From Spirometra erinaceieuropaei (taxonomy: Eukaryota > Platyhelminthes > Cestoda > Diphyllobothriidea > Diphyllobothriidae): 64,000 nucleotides of DNA. The position numbers and the translations under genes were made by a program. This document shows positions 35,760 through 47,700 of the stretch, piece after piece; positions within the stretch are counted from its first letter, which is position 1, and each line of letters opens with the position of its first letter. The stretch lies in contig CACRXP010000698.1 of NCBI GenBank assembly GCA_902702965.1, positions 269,981-333,980 of the forward strand, in the 5' to 3' direction. A model generated the notes under the pieces. It saw nothing but the letters and a program-made list of their open reading frames with translations. It was not told where the DNA came from and did not search any database.

Positions 35760-38700
35760 TATACCTATCCGGTTCTGCAAAAAATTTTGTGGCACCAAAA
35801 TATTCTGATGCGAATAAAGAGGAGTAGGACGCGGGGAAGAATATGAGGGACAGGAAAACTGGTGACCATTGTTAGTTAACTCATTTTCAGTCGAAAGTCC
35901 ATGGGCCGGATACTGTAACGTATTCCCGCCGGAACAAAACTCAGGGGCGGATAAGTTAGCTTACCCACTTTGGACATTAGCATGAGGAATGCATTAGTGA
36001 GACGGCCGTAGAGGAAAAAGGATGGGGGTGGGGACGAACTGCTTCCATTGGAGCATGAATTCTATTATAAGGCGGGACTGTCGGCATATGCGGCCTAACC
36101 ACCTGGATATGAGGGCTGGGGCTGTTGGAAATACTTTACGTTTTGGGTCGTGGTGTTTGAGGCACTGTTGGGCGATTGAGGAGAAAAAGATTTCATAATG
36201 GAGCTGGATTTACACAGTGCGTGAGTGGCTGAGACGGCATTTGGATATGCCCTTGTCTTAGGCACATGCTTGGGCTTGCTAGGGGTTGCTGAGTGAGCTG
36301 GGAGGGGTGTTTTTATATCAGGCGTCTTGATACGTTTCAAGATTTCAGCATCAAGGGTATTCGAATTCCCTACGGAATGGGCTGTGCCGTGACATGCAGA
36401 TGATCATCATGATGATAACTTATTCAAACTGTCGGCGATTATTTTTGACAGCTTCAATTTGTCCAGTCTTTGCCTCATTGGTGTGAGGTCCAGCGATACT
36501 GAGTAGCACCATTTACGGCAGAATTCTATAGTTGTCTCCCTCCTCGACAAGATAAAATTGACTTCTATCAAGGAGAAAAGGGCAACTAGTATCGGTGCAT
36601 TACGACTGAACGAACGTAGTCGTTTAGCTTGCACGACACTGAAACCCAACGTGGCCTCTGATCCCTCGGCTCGGTCTCATGCTGTGGGAATTGGTGATAA
36701 CTCCACAACTCGAAACAGAACGGACAATTTCCTCAGCCGACAGATTGCAAATTTTTGCTCATGGACAGTGTTTGGTGCAGTATCAAACGGCGACTGAAAT
36801 AATCCGATGCAGTGTTTGGCATTCTCCTTCTGAACTGACGTCATTTCTCAGGCTGTAGTTATTCCCTCCTGAGCTATCCAACTACCCAAGCACATTTCCA
36901 CCCGTATTTACTCCTTCAACAGTTTTTGCTGTTAGGCCGATCCTTTGTGTATCTTATTTGGCGATGCCTGGACAGTGGCATTGTATACGATTTTTATTTT
37001 CACTATTAATAATATGTACAGCAACTTTTTCAGTTAATGGGGATTTGGTAGGTATTTAAATGTCTTAACAGTGTCGAAAGGTATAACGGGAACAGGGAGC
37101 CGCTGCAGGCTCCAACGACCTACTGCGAGTAGGCGTTCAGTCGGACGTCCGCATGGAGTAACCTCCGGAAAGGACCACACGGGCTCAATCGATCCCAGAT
37201 AGATCAGTGCAAAAGGTTTACTCTGACAATGTCAACAAACTGGAATGTATAATCGTTGCTAAACCAGAGGCCTAGGTAGACTTCATGGTTCCATGCACTA
37301 CGATGCCCCACCTCGGACGTCAGAAATCGATTATTAGGACTCTTTGATTTGGATGTGTGCAGAGGGGTTATAATCCACTACGCGCCTGAGCAATTCTTCC
37401 CGTCGACCTAAATGTTCCTCCCAATTGACAGCGCTAACTCGGATCATGTTTTGCATGCCCCCATGTAAAGTAAAGGGCTGCGTATGTGGAGCCTGCGTCG
37501 TGGATGAAAACACGACCAGTACGCTTAACAAACCAAATATTCCTCAGTCAGTCGGATATCCCACGCCTTCCTTGTTTTCGGTAAGGCAGTTACACATAGT
37601 TCGAGAAAATAGGCTCGAAAATAATGCAGCAAATTTGTTCAAAGGGCACTTCTTTCCACATTTATGCTCGAACCTCTCCTTCAGGCGAAAGGCTTGCATG
37701 GAGTATTTCAAGGATCAGTGGTAGAACCATTATTATTTTTGACAAGCAGAAATGTTTGACTAAAGATAGTTTCAATCACTCACTTATTACTCAAACATGA
37801 CTGAAAACTTGACCGTTGGATATTAAGTTGTGTCAATCCCAGGGAGCGTTTTTTTTTCGAGTCTCTGCCAATAAGTGGGCCTCTATGATGTATTCGCAAG
37901 TTGTTTACTCTCTAATGCGTAACCCCTGAGATCGATCTGTTGAGTTCAGTTTATAGTGGGAAATAGGCGTAAACCTTTGAGCACCTTTTTGCAACGCAAA
38001 ACTAGGTGCGGGCTACAGAGAAATTATCTGGAGTGAAATAATTCAAAAGATCCCATAACGGTATGGTAAAAAGAAAGTGAGACCTGGAATCGTGCCATCG
38101 CAGAGCTCTGTTAATCATCTCGTTCCACGTATCAATTCTGACGTAAGATACGGATTTCTAATAACTGTTATGTTCTCACAAACTAAACAGTAGTTATAGA
38201 CAGCTCTAACAGCATGTTCACATTCAGAGGCGTTTTCGAAATTTCACAGAAAATAAGTTCCGTAAAAAACGCTCCACTACATTAAGCACACTAATAGTAG
38301 AAGTCACCCCATTCCTGATCCCTAAAATGGAGATTCAAAAAGAGAAGATTTAAGCTAGCAATGCCGATATCAGGCGCCGCAACTGGCTGTACACATTCTT
38401 TAAAATGTTCAGACTCCCCGCCTGGGTAAACTGCGTAAAGGACAGTAACATTAGTTTGCCCTCCCAATTTCGGTATAAATTGTAAGTCTGATTTTGTTTC
38501 TGAGGCCTATCTAGTTTGTTTGCATATCTTAAAACCGACTTAAATGGGGATCCGGAATAAATACACCTTTGACTTCAAAGAAAGCGTGCATGCGGATGAT
38601 GATGATGAACCGGTTTCCGTGCATTGTGGGGGTCGTACGCGAGATTGTTGTTCGTGCATACGAACGTGGGTGTTGCTTTCTTTCTGTGCGTAATCAGTGT

Positions 38701-38790
38701 TTGGGTGTTAGAATTTCCTTTTTACATTCTCCATTTACTTTTACATAGTATTTCTTACGACGTTTTATTCACATCTGATGGAGACGGCCT
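35760..38790. other. no gene recognised; possible LINE leader sequence
   Basis: A Pro/Ser/Thr-rich minus frame at 36340-36095 and a basic minus frame at 36649-36407 could be remnants of a LINE ORF1, since they lie upstream of LINE B on the same strand. I found no motif that decides it. 36.8-38.79 kb shows no feature. Confidence 0.35.
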
Positions 38791-38889
38791 TAGCATCCTC
38801 CACTTTTTTTCCCTAATGACTCCGATATAAGCATATCGGGGATATAGTTAATTATATCCGTCGCACGTGCTTCTTCCGGTTCTATTACG

Positions 38890-39234
38890 TTACTTGTGCC
38901 ACACAGCATTTTTGTCGGGTGTCTGGTTCCGTAAACCCAAATCGGAGGTTGTCTTATATCTAAGAACATCGATGTAACCCTCGGATGTGAAAACGTCGCC
39001 CAGACTGTTTTTATTTCCGCACTTCTTATTCGCAGGCAAAAGCCCCTTGAATCCCACTCGTGCGCCGCTTGATTCCCAAAAAATGACATGGGTCAGCGTA
39101 AAAGTAGGCGGTTCTAAAGCTTGATCTGTTTCTATTGTGATAATCTTCAGATCAGACGCCGTGTTTACTTGGATCCGGGCGACCGTCCCGTTTATGAAAA
39201 AACCTAAATATTCTGGACGTTCACAGCCAAGCAT
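38890..39234 (-). pseudogene. gypsy-like aspartic protease remnant
   Basis: The 114-codon frame begins with a ...YLGFFINGTVARIQVNTASDLKII block, the layout of retroelement proteases (ING...Q.DTASD..II). The catalytic DTASD reads NTASD here: the codon at 39165-39163 is AAC where Asp (GAC or GAT) is expected, so the copy would be dead even with an intact frame. A Cys-containing middle (PANKKCGNKN) and an LGL-like end (DLGLRN) follow, as in the family. Downstream frames on minus, where RT should be, are not recognisable. Confidence 0.6.
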
Positions 39235-39429
39235 GCGTGATTCAACATTATAAACGACGTTTCAATATTTTCGGGGACTCGCCTGTTCTGCTTAGCAGTG
39301 CGTCAATTTGCGTCAAAGTGTTGAACACCTGTAGCACTTTCGTTTTTTTTAATATAGAGGGAAGTTATTGCTGATAAAAACACTTGAACTTCCTGATTGT
39401 TAGTTTCCCCAACCAGCCAGGTATCCTAT

Positions 39430-40010
39430 TTAATGGTCCTGACTTTTAAACCCTTTTCTGCCAAGTTCTGTCCTGTCGTGCCACGGTCCCTGTCAAGTTT
39501 GGCCAAGAGCTGTGTGCATGTGTCCGCATCCTCCGACATGTCCACTAATTTGATGGACAATAGGGCCTTTGATCGATTGCCGTCGCTTGCTTCAAATCAG
39601 CCTGCTGGTATGTCATTAAGCCCACCTGCCAAGTCGAAGTAGTGTTCATCTGCACTCTTTCCCGGTTTAAAACATCCAGTGTGTCTGTTAAAGACTTATG
39701 TCAGCTAAGCAATTCTTTTAAGTTTTCCACTGTTTCCGTAAAGGCGATTTCGACTGGTCCCTTCGGCATCACGAGTTTGGCATAATTTTCGTGCTCCTCT
39801 GTCCTAGTTTCAACAATAGGACTTCAAATTTTTTCTCAATCGGCAAGATTTTACGTTCTCTCTCGAACAATAATTCATATTCCCAAATCACGCGTCAGAG
39901 CTAAGGCCCCTATCGGATTCATAGGTAAATTCTGCGATTCTCTCCCCCACCCATTTCCCTTTATTATCACTTTCCGTCTGCTTCCGGGCTCTTCGATTTT
40001 AATGAAACTG
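39430..40010 (-). pseudogene. gypsy-like gag remnant
   Basis: Conceptual frames on minus upstream of the protease read QKVLESQQASFIKI (about 40010), EENYAKLVMPKGP-type text (HENYAKLVMPKGPVEIAFTE at about 39800), and then KALLSIKLVDMSEDADTCTQ with LLAKLDRD (39550-39480). This is the order seen in flatworm gypsy Gag: an N-terminal Gln-rich helix, then 'Y...LPK.P....F.ETV..LK..F', then 'FK.L.FV.GL..P.DADIRT.LL..LE'. Stops interrupt it at about 39.70 and 39.60 kb. Its placement 200 bp 5' of the protease supports the call. Confidence 0.5.
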
Positions 40011-40219
40011 GCTTGTTGTGATTCCAACACTTTCTGCATTTGTTCATAATTGACAATTTAATGTGTCCACTTGCGCCGACGCTCGTTACATACCCCAGTA
40101 GCACATCACTTGTTGTTGCGTAGAACAGAGGACAGACAGAGATGGCAGAGAACTTTATTATAAAAATTACTGCGCGTACGCCACTTTTCAACTCACCTGT
40201 TCTCGGCGTCATATATTAG

Positions 40220-40980
40220 GCCGGTGCCTTTGTATGATTTCCGTAGTTTCATTCGTTGTCTTTTGAGGGCCACCGTGAGCAGACCAATTGCGGGTTGCCG
40301 GCGCCGGATGGTTGCGTATGGTTCGGTGGCGTGCGAATTGCTGACTTGCATACGGGCTTGGTAGGAGAGGTTAACCTGCGTCGTGGTGGCTCTCGCCGCG
40401 CGTGAATGCCGGACGACATGAGCGGTACATCGAGTTTCGGGGCATTCTGACACCCGCTGTTTAGGTATGGTCCTAGCACGTCCGATGATAGCCAGGTTTT
40501 TAGGTGACATGATACTGCAAATCCTTCATTACAATTCGCAGCCTGACATGAAATTCACGCATGAAACTCTCAAATCCATAGCAGAATTGTCAATCAAATG
40601 ATTTGCTGTAACCTTAGTGAGATAATTGCAACCGTTCTCGTAGAAGGACATTCAACCTGTCGACTTAGTTGCTTATCGTGATAAATGAACCACTGACTTA
40701 ATTAGCCGCAAGTTTCGAAGTTTAGGGGGCGAACATCAGAAAATCGAAGATGAACCCCCGGTCTGCTCGATGTATGCCGATGTCTTTCTGGTTGACTACA
40801 AGGTTGAGACAGACATGACATGTTCGACACTGCAGTGACCACACTGCCCGATGCTATTATGCAACTGTAGTAGTTGTGCCAGGACCTTTCAACGCCGAGA
40901 TCCTTCTCTGATCTCTAGATCGACTTCCGGCTTTCATGTGATTCCCACACTGTGACCTATGGACTGGCTTGTACTTGGCT
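40220..40980. other. unassigned stretch upstream of gag remnant
   Basis: A 105-codon minus frame (40510-40193) has Arg/Thr-rich sequence without a recognised domain. It could be 5' gag or LTR sequence of the gypsy remnant, but I found no matching second LTR. Confidence 0.3.
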
Positions 40981-41471
40981 GACATCATACCTTATCCAAA
41001 CGGTCTTGATAATGTCCCAAATCATACTTCTCCACGTTCGACGTTCTGCGGCAGCGAATCTGGAGAGCTAGATACGTTCTCTCTAGTGACTTAGACCGAG
41101 TGCCGAAGGCCCAAGACCCACTTCCATGTTTTGTCGTGCCAAGTTTTAGATTAATCTGTTCGGCGGTGCCGGACCAAGGGCAGCAACACTGAGCTCGCGA
41201 GACAGACGACAAAGAACATGCCCAAACCACCTCAGTCATCTTTCTTGGGTGACCTGAGATATCCGCATGATGTTTTGGTGAATACGGCTCTCATTTGGGA
41301 CGAAGTCGGCGTACTTCACTCGAAGTATGGCCTTCAGGCAACGGTGTACGGTCACCTCCAATTTTTGTTTCGCATCCACGTGCGCATGCCACATTCACAA
41401 CTATACAGGACTGATTGAACGAACGCCCGGTGCACGCGGACCTTTGCGGTAATAGAAATATCGCGTCTGAT

Positions 41472-42212
41472 TCACAGGCACTTTCTACAGATTATGAAAA
41501 CTCCACGAACAGCATCAATTTGGGATACGCTGTCATCCTTACTCCGTCTATTCGACAGCAATCTCGCCTTGATATATTTGAAACTGTCTTCTTCTTCAAG
41601 TTTGCAGCAATTAGCCCCGTGGGATGCCTTCCGCTGATCAGGCACGTAGCTCAAAAACTTTTTGGTCCTCCAGCTACCCATAGATATGCCGACCGATCTA
41701 GTGACCTCTATCATCCGCGACAGCACAGGCTGTAGGTCACCAAAGCTTGGGGCTAGTAAAGCAATATCGCCAACGTAATCGTGCTCAGTCAAACGGCGCG
41801 CGGGTTCATGTTCAAGGTTCTTTCAAGAATCTAGTCAGTGGAGTAGATGGAGAAGATAGGCGACAGGATACAACCTCTCCAAGTGCCGAAAGGTTGGAAC
41901 AGATTGTCACGGACCAGAACTCGCTCAGTGGTTGAACGATAATAGACCTTGATCACGGCAATTATTTTTACCTTGCATTATCCGCCACGGGTACTCATAA
42001 TGGACAGAACGGAATGCTGCGTCTAAGCCAACAAAGCTGGCTGCCGTCTGTTGCGTGTAGTCATGGCGAAATTTAAGAGTGCATCGCAATGTGAATATTT
42101 GGTCTGCGCATCTACGCTCAGCTCTGAACCCGACTTTGTTGGGTCTTGTCTCTTGCAATCCCATAAAAGGGACAGCAGCGAAGACCTTCGCAGCAAAATC
42201 AACAATGCTCAT
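41472..42212 (-). pseudogene. E1 reverse transcriptase palm and fingers
   Basis: Frame 42212-41925 has FRAERRCADQIFTL (the 'F...RS..D.I' block) and FVGLDAAFRSVH, where the first catalytic Asp sits in the DAAF motif. Frame 41792-41472 has DYVGDIALLAPSFGDLQ, in which the usual ADD of the catalytic box reads VGD (41766-41777), so one of the two catalytic aspartates is lost. It continues DSFKYIKARLL and SKDDSVSQIDAVR. Confidence 0.75.
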
Positions 42213-42882
42213 GCCGTGGTAGTTCTAGCACTTCGTCTTGCCTCCTTGAAGACAATTACAAGGATGCCCGAGCCCAAGTCATCGGGAGTGACCCCGTCCC
42301 GCATGCATACTTAATAACTGCATGGAACCAGGGCGCCAGTGTCGAAGTAAGATTTATCAATTTCAGTGAGAATGCCGTCATTGCTAAGCGTTATGTTGTG
42401 CATCCTCTGCTCCGCATTAGCGACTTGTCTTTCAGACGGGGCGACACGACACTACATAGGCTGAAGAGAGATAGAACTGATTCATAGGAGAGTGAGGGCG
42501 TGATGTGTCGACCACCGAAGTTGAGAAGGTGCTCGAAGCGCTCACACGCTCGCGTGACTTTGTTGGAGTTGTCAGAAATCAAAACCATCATTAACATCTC
42601 TAACAGAGCCCGTCGGTGCATTAGGTCTACAACTGACTTAGTAATTTAGTAGGCTTTCGAGTGTCACCAACGTTTGAGGCGTGCTCCACGGGGGTCTCCA
42701 TTTCAGTCCAGTATCTTTTTCGACTATCTCTAACCGGATTTAACGTCACTTTCCGGAGCTTACGGGAGCAATCGTCTCTGTGAGACCTGACTGGAGCCGT
42801 CTGGGCGGACAATTGCAAGGTTTTTCCGCTGATCCAGTCACTGCGACGCCGCTAGATAAATCCAAGAATTTTTCCAGTCCCT

Positions 42883-43540
42883 TCATAGTCGGATGACTAT
42901 GCTGCTTCCTTCTCCCTCGACCCGGGTTATAAAACGATACCGGGTTTCTGTGCTCAGGGCTTCGGCTGTGCTGGTTTGCCGTAGTTTTGCGTTATCAAGA
43001 CCTCGTGTACGTAGCAATTTGGGTGAGGGTGGGAGGTGGAATTTCAGACGTTGGCGAATGAGCAAATGGTCCGACCCATGCGCGTTACCAGTTTCGGCAC
43101 AACGCATCCATCTGCTATCGTAGACTCAGCTATTTTGAACCAATTCGAATGTAGTCGTTCCGACTGGCCGTATGCTCGTCATTTAGATACTAGGTCAGTA
43201 AGTGTTTATTTCGGTGTTTAAAGTACGTGTTGGTGGCAAGTGGTCAGCTCTGATTGGCAAAATTAGGATTTCTCTTACCATTGTTGCACCGAGTATCAAG
43301 CCAAAACGACCAGTAAAGTGACTGAAGAGTCGCCAGACACAGCCTGGCCATTCCAGTTCCCAACAACAATCAGTAGATCACGACCAGGTAGTCTTTGGAA
43401 TAACTTTCTCAACTGCGATTAGAAGGTTTCTTTATCGCACTGGTCAGTAGCTGATGTCGGTCCGTAAACGGAGAGGACAAAGATGTTCGTAAAGTGACCC
43501 TCCAGTCGTACGTAAGCCAACCAGTAATTGATTGATTCCC
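42883..43540 (-). pseudogene. E1 endonuclease remnant
   Basis: Degraded frames give VLSVYGPTSA, LLIVVGNWNGQ (normally GDFN) and, 300 bp later, GSDHLLIRQRL with the catalytic Asp-His intact. Stops fall after KETF and VLA. The Asp to Asn and Phe to Trp changes in GNWN would also disable it. Confidence 0.65.
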
Positions 43541-43554
43541 ACGGATGGCGTGAT

Positions 43555-43985
43555 TTCCTTGCATCTGGTTATAGCAACTTTTCTAGTCCCTTCCTCCATG
43601 GGGAGGGGGTTAGCTACTTAAACATTCCAGACGGATGTCTGAATCCACTATGGGTCACGGCTTTGTTAAGTGGAAAGCGACCCACGTTGGCCTGGACTGC
43701 CTACGGCAGTGCACGTTTCCCCCTCTCTTGCTCTCTCCATAGGACCGTTTTAAGGTGGGAGGAAGGGGAGAACGGTAGGCGAACCATAATTACCTGGTGT
43801 GGGGGCACATCAACGGACTTTAGCCCGCCGGTCGAGGCGGTCATCAAGGCGTGGCCGCCAGGTAAAGCCTAACCTCGAGGGGCTAGAGATGAGAGTTGGG
43901 TGCCAGTTAAGGACTGTGTGAGGCAGCCACCATCTGCACAAGTCAAATTATGCGGCTTACCACACCTGCACCAAATACTTAAACA
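43555..43985. repeat. dispersed repeat S, copy 1
   Basis: A GC-richer block with TTTAGCCCGCCGGTCGAGGCGGT at 43819-43841 and AAAGCCTAACCTCG following. The core (43819-43885) recurs at 47577-47637 with only a few changes. The block abuts the 5' end of LINE E1. It has SINE-like size but no clear A/B boxes that I could place. Confidence 0.55.
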
Positions 43986-45670
43986 CGGATGATTTTTGGT
44001 TTTCAACACGACGGTTGTTTTTATACTTCAGCATTTGTTCGTCTGAATCTGCAGAAGGGCCAATTTATAGCCCGGCTTTTTATACAGTTCAGATAATTAC
44101 AACGAATGCTTCATTTAACCAGATCATTTTGCCCCGACTTGACCGCTTAAACTGCAGTTCACAGTACTCCACGCAATCATTCTCCTCAGTTTCGCGTCGC
44201 GAACTCTGACAGCATATTTCTACCGACAGCGTGTTTATTCATTTTCATTCTTTTTTAGCCCTTTTGCTACGATAGCTGGCTGACCTCGCGGTCCCTCCTC
44301 ATGGAGAGCTAGACGAACGAACATGGATGCTAGCAATAATATTCATCCTACAGTAAGCATCATCACTGATTTCTCCCCCTCCCCCCACCCACGCTGTTTA
44401 ACCAAACTTTTCTCCTCTACTTCATCTAGCGTCGGGTCTCCGACCGCAAATCGAAGCCTTCCATGGAGGCATTGGTAGACCACCACAAACGTATCTATTG
44501 GGGCGGTCCTTCAACTCCTGTTGGCAGCGCCTCGCGACACCACGAACAACCACAGCATCCAGTAAGTCATTCACTCTTTTTCTCCACTAACCTTTGATAT
44601 GCAGGTTAGCCCGTCAGCGATTCAAATTTCCCTCAGCTCGCTGGACGGGAGTGATAGACCCAATGAGCATAACTCATTAGCCCAGGTAGGCGCGTGTTCC
44701 ATTGCGTCGTCGGCAGTCGCACGGTTTGCACACGTTATGTCTGCGTCCTTTTCCCACTGCTGTTGCTACTTCTATTACTATTACTACGACTACCACCCCT
44801 GCACAACTACTCCCCTCTCCTCTTCCCATGTCTGTTGGCGTATGCATGCTTGTTTGCCCGCGTACTCGATCGTCCTCCTTGGTGTCTTCGTACATCCGGC
44901 AACTGTTTTGTAACGTTCTACACCTGTTGCATCTAATAATAACATTGCCACAGGTTCCCACAGTCAGAGATGGGAAACGTTTCATGAAAACACCTGAAAA
45001 GCCTCCCTCAGGTGACTCAGAATCGATCAGGAGTTTTGAGAAAAGTTCGCATGGGAACAGTAGGTATGCTGCCCGCCACAAAGAAATGAACATCAACCTC
45101 AAAGCAAGTTAGATATGGGATGCCGAGATAAAGCGACAAGGACGCAAAAATGGAACACCAAAAAATGGCGCCGCCTGTGTCCACCTCCCTTCCACATCTT
45201 CACTACCAGCGCACACTGAAGATTTGCATTGCCCTTGTCCGACACCTTTGCATCTACACCAACAGACTCAGAAGCAACTTAAACATTACGCCGAATTCTA
45301 TCAGCCCGTCAGCCTAACCACACTGAATATGTGTTCTGGGTCCCTATCGTTCTGGTTGAACGTACTCACACTAACTTCAATACAGCTCACCAGTAAAATT
45401 CCAACCCTAGGAAATACGCAACCAACCACCGAATAAGGTCCTTCAATTTTGGTGTCTTTGGCTCTGAAATGCGACAGGACACCTAGGCATTCAATGCGAT
45501 CACTGCAAAACCAGGTGTCGCGCGCGTTGTTACCAACTATCACTTTCAGCGTTTCACCGTTTAGTGGAATTCAACTCCTGGACCCGTTCTTCCTGTTTGG
45601 CGTCTATCTAGGCCCCAACCACCCACAGCCATAGCCTTCCACCCGGCAGTTCGAACATCGCGCCCGACGG
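43986..45670. other. non-coding stretch, no gene recognised
   Basis: Opposed frames at 44677-45112 are shadows of each other around a degenerate CTA/TAC-rich tract at 44757-44804 and give no domain. Nothing else can be assigned. Confidence 0.4.
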
Positions 45671-45675
45671 TGTCT

Positions 45676-46191
45676 ACCGTATGCTTCGCATTACGGCTGC
45701 GAAGAAATCCGTGCTCCTTTGCGTGTCCCGTTCTGAAGTGGCGCCGAGAGCGCAGTCGTCGGCGAAGAGAAGTTCATGGACGGAAGTTGCGGATACACGT
45801 GACCGGAAGTGTATCCGCCGATGATTGAAGGGTTTACCGTTCGTCCGGTAGGCGATGCGGATCCCAGAGCGTTCGCCACGGTAGGCGTCCATTAACATCA
45901 GAAAAAACGAGACTGCAGTGGGTGGGCGCGAAGACCCAGTCCTACTTCACTCCCTTGGTCACTGTGAATTCCTATGGGACGGCCCCATTGTCCGTGACGC
46001 GCGCCGTCATGCCATCGTGAAGTTAATGCACCTTCGGAGTAAATCTCTCGGAACAGCCGAATTTCTGCATGATTTTCCACACCTTCGCGATCTATTGTTT
46101 CAAAGGTTTTCGTCAGATCCACGAAGGTAGAATAGAGGTATATCCGCATATACTGACATTTCTCCTGTAGTTGGCGGACGGCAAAACTCAC
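45676..46191 (-). pseudogene. R1 reverse transcriptase domain
   Basis: Frame 46191-45898 begins with QLQEKCQYMRIYLYSTFVDL and TKTFETIDREG, the block around the first catalytic Asp. Frame 45898-45674 has AYRGERSGIRIAYRT and HELLFADDCALGATSERD with FADD intact. RT sequence stops after FFAA, losing thumb and C-terminal domains. Confidence 0.75.
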
Positions 46192-47121
46192 GTCGGTGGT
46201 GCCGCGATGACGGCGAGAGCCGCACTGGCTTTCCGGCAGGATTCCCTGTTCCAGATGGCCGTTAAGACGATTTAGGAGAAGGAGAGCGAAGATCCTTCCG
46301 GCGATCTTGAGCAGCTAGATTCGCCTGTGGGTGTCGCAGAGTTGGCAGTTCCCTTTCCACTTGTAGAGATGGAGGATTGTGGCGTCCTTGAAATCCTAGG
46401 GGACTTATCCTTGGCGCCACATCTCCTGGAAAAGTGCTGTCAGGTGATTCATGACTTGGGGGCCGTCGTACTTGTAGATCTGAACAGAGATCGCGTCTGA
46501 TCCGAGCGCTTTCCCTCTGAGGAGCTGCTGCTCGACCTTCATGGTTTCGTGTAGATAGGGGGCGAAGTCGAGGTCGGCGTTGGTCTTCACTTGAGGCAGA
46601 CGGACGATGGCGGCGTCGGAGATGGCAGAGGGACGGTTGAGGACCCCTCTGAAGTGCTCAGTCCATCGCTTCAGAATTTGCGCCTTCTCATTGCGCGGGA
46701 TAGTTCTGTCGGCACTGAGAAGAAGAGCGGCTCCTTTGGCTGTGAGGCCGCAGACAGCCTTGATCGCAGCGAAGAAGTTCTTTCATGTGTTGGCGTCTGC
46801 GTACCCTTTGGTCTCCTCAGCTTTGGGAGTCGTCCGGGACCCCGTGCATTCCCCGCAGCCGCTGTTGCACAAGGCAGCGACCACGGTAGAAGGCTGTTCT
46901 GTCTGCGTCGATAGGGTTGTTGACATAGGCTTTGTGCAGCCGGTTCTCGGCGAGCAGGTTGCTGATGGCGGCGTCGTTGTCGTTGAATCAGTCCTGTTGT
47001 TGGCGACGTGCGCGACCGAGGGCAGTCATGGCGGTTGACTGGATCGTGTCCCTCGGTTGGCACCATGGGTCCTCCATGGAGGTGTCCTCGCCTTCGGCAG
47101 CGACGGCGGCTGGAAGGCTGG

Positions 47122-47545
47122 CTAGCCGCTGACCCAGCTCGTTGCAGACAAATTCAACAAAACAGTATTCAACTTACCTGGTGGTCGCTTATCTTGAGGT
47201 CTCCTGCGTGTCTGCCGCCGGATCCTCACCTTGGAGAGTACAAGGCTATGGTCGGTCCACCCGTCGGCACCCGGGATCGCCTGTGTCACAGGCACGTTCT
47301 GTTGTTCGGACGAGGACATGGTTCATCAGGTGCCAGTGTTGTGACCGAGGGCGCATCCAGGTCGCCTTCTCTCTCGTCGGGAGGCGGAAGGTGTTGGTCA
47401 GGATGAGGCAATGTTCTGCGCAGGTTCGCAGAAAGAGCAGGCCATTGTCACTGGGGCCGCCGAGACCATGGGGACTTGGCATTCCTCTTCAGGTAGCATG
47501 GTCTGTGCCGACGCGACCGTTGAAGTCACCAAGGACAATCAGCAG
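47122..47545 (-). pseudogene. R1 endonuclease fragment
   Basis: LLIVLGDFN sits at the interrupted 5' end. [13 protein letters not shown] and [18 protein letters not shown] follow, and in the next frame [14 protein letters not shown] carries the (S/T)DH catalytic pair. The first third of the domain is missing because repeat S copy 2 begins about 30 bp further on. Confidence 0.7.
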
Positions 47546-47576
47546 AGTTACCGTGTGTACGGATAGCCTCACCTGG

Positions 47577-47700
47577 TTTAGCCCGCCGGTCGAGGCGGTT
47601 ACCGGGCTGTGGCCGCTAGGCAGAGCCTAGCTTCGGAGTCGCAGGTGAGCTTGGTGCTAGTTAATGGACCTGCAAGCAAGTGAGCGGCCTATGACCATCA
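47577..47700. repeat. dispersed repeat S, copy 2
   Basis: Begins with the same 23 bases as copy 1 (TTTAGCCCGCCGGTCGAGGC plus GGT) and continues with GTGGCCGCTAGGCAGAGCCTA, matching GTGGCCGCCAGGTAAAGCCTA of copy 1. It truncates retroelement R1 on its 5' side. Confidence 0.65.

Larger units (their letters stand above)
40985..43540 (-). mobile_element. RTE-like LINE E1, heavily decayed
   Basis: On minus from 43540 to 40985 this shows endonuclease, linker, RT and C-terminal blocks in that order, each in its own broken frame. Recognised blocks: NIFVLSVYGPTSATDQCDKE and LLIVVGNWNG (43510-43380), GSDHLLIRQRLKFHLPPSPK (about 43080), DDCSRKLRKVTLN (about 42775), FGGRHITPS (42530), ETRPNKVGFRAERRCADQI with FVGLDAAFRSVH (42160-42010), DYVGDIALLAP with SFKYIKARLL (41780-41570), and NEVV-like text at 41.2 kb. 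The family belongs with flatworm endonuclease-RT proteins of the RTE type. A related fragment lies at 63.2-63.6 kb. Confidence 0.75.
45676..47545 (-). mobile_element. endonuclease-RT retroelement R1, truncated at both ends
   Basis: Read on minus it starts inside the endonuclease (LLIVLGDFN, 47540) and ends in RT just after the catalytic box (FADDCALGA, then STDFFAA at 45705). Blocks in order: [121 protein letters not shown] and HELLFADDCAL. The same protein order occurs in R2. Frameshifts are numerous. The 3' homology with R2 stops at almost the same base in both copies. Confidence 0.75.

Noticed and set aside
44677..45112. Overlapping frames of about 140 codons on both strands
   Set aside because: They arise around a degenerate CTA/TAC-rich tract and show no domain in either direction.
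46591..47630. Long plus-strand open frames (107, 143, 132 and 162 codons)
   Set aside because: They are antisense to retroelement R1, whose GC-rich coding strand is minus; the open plus frames follow from that composition.
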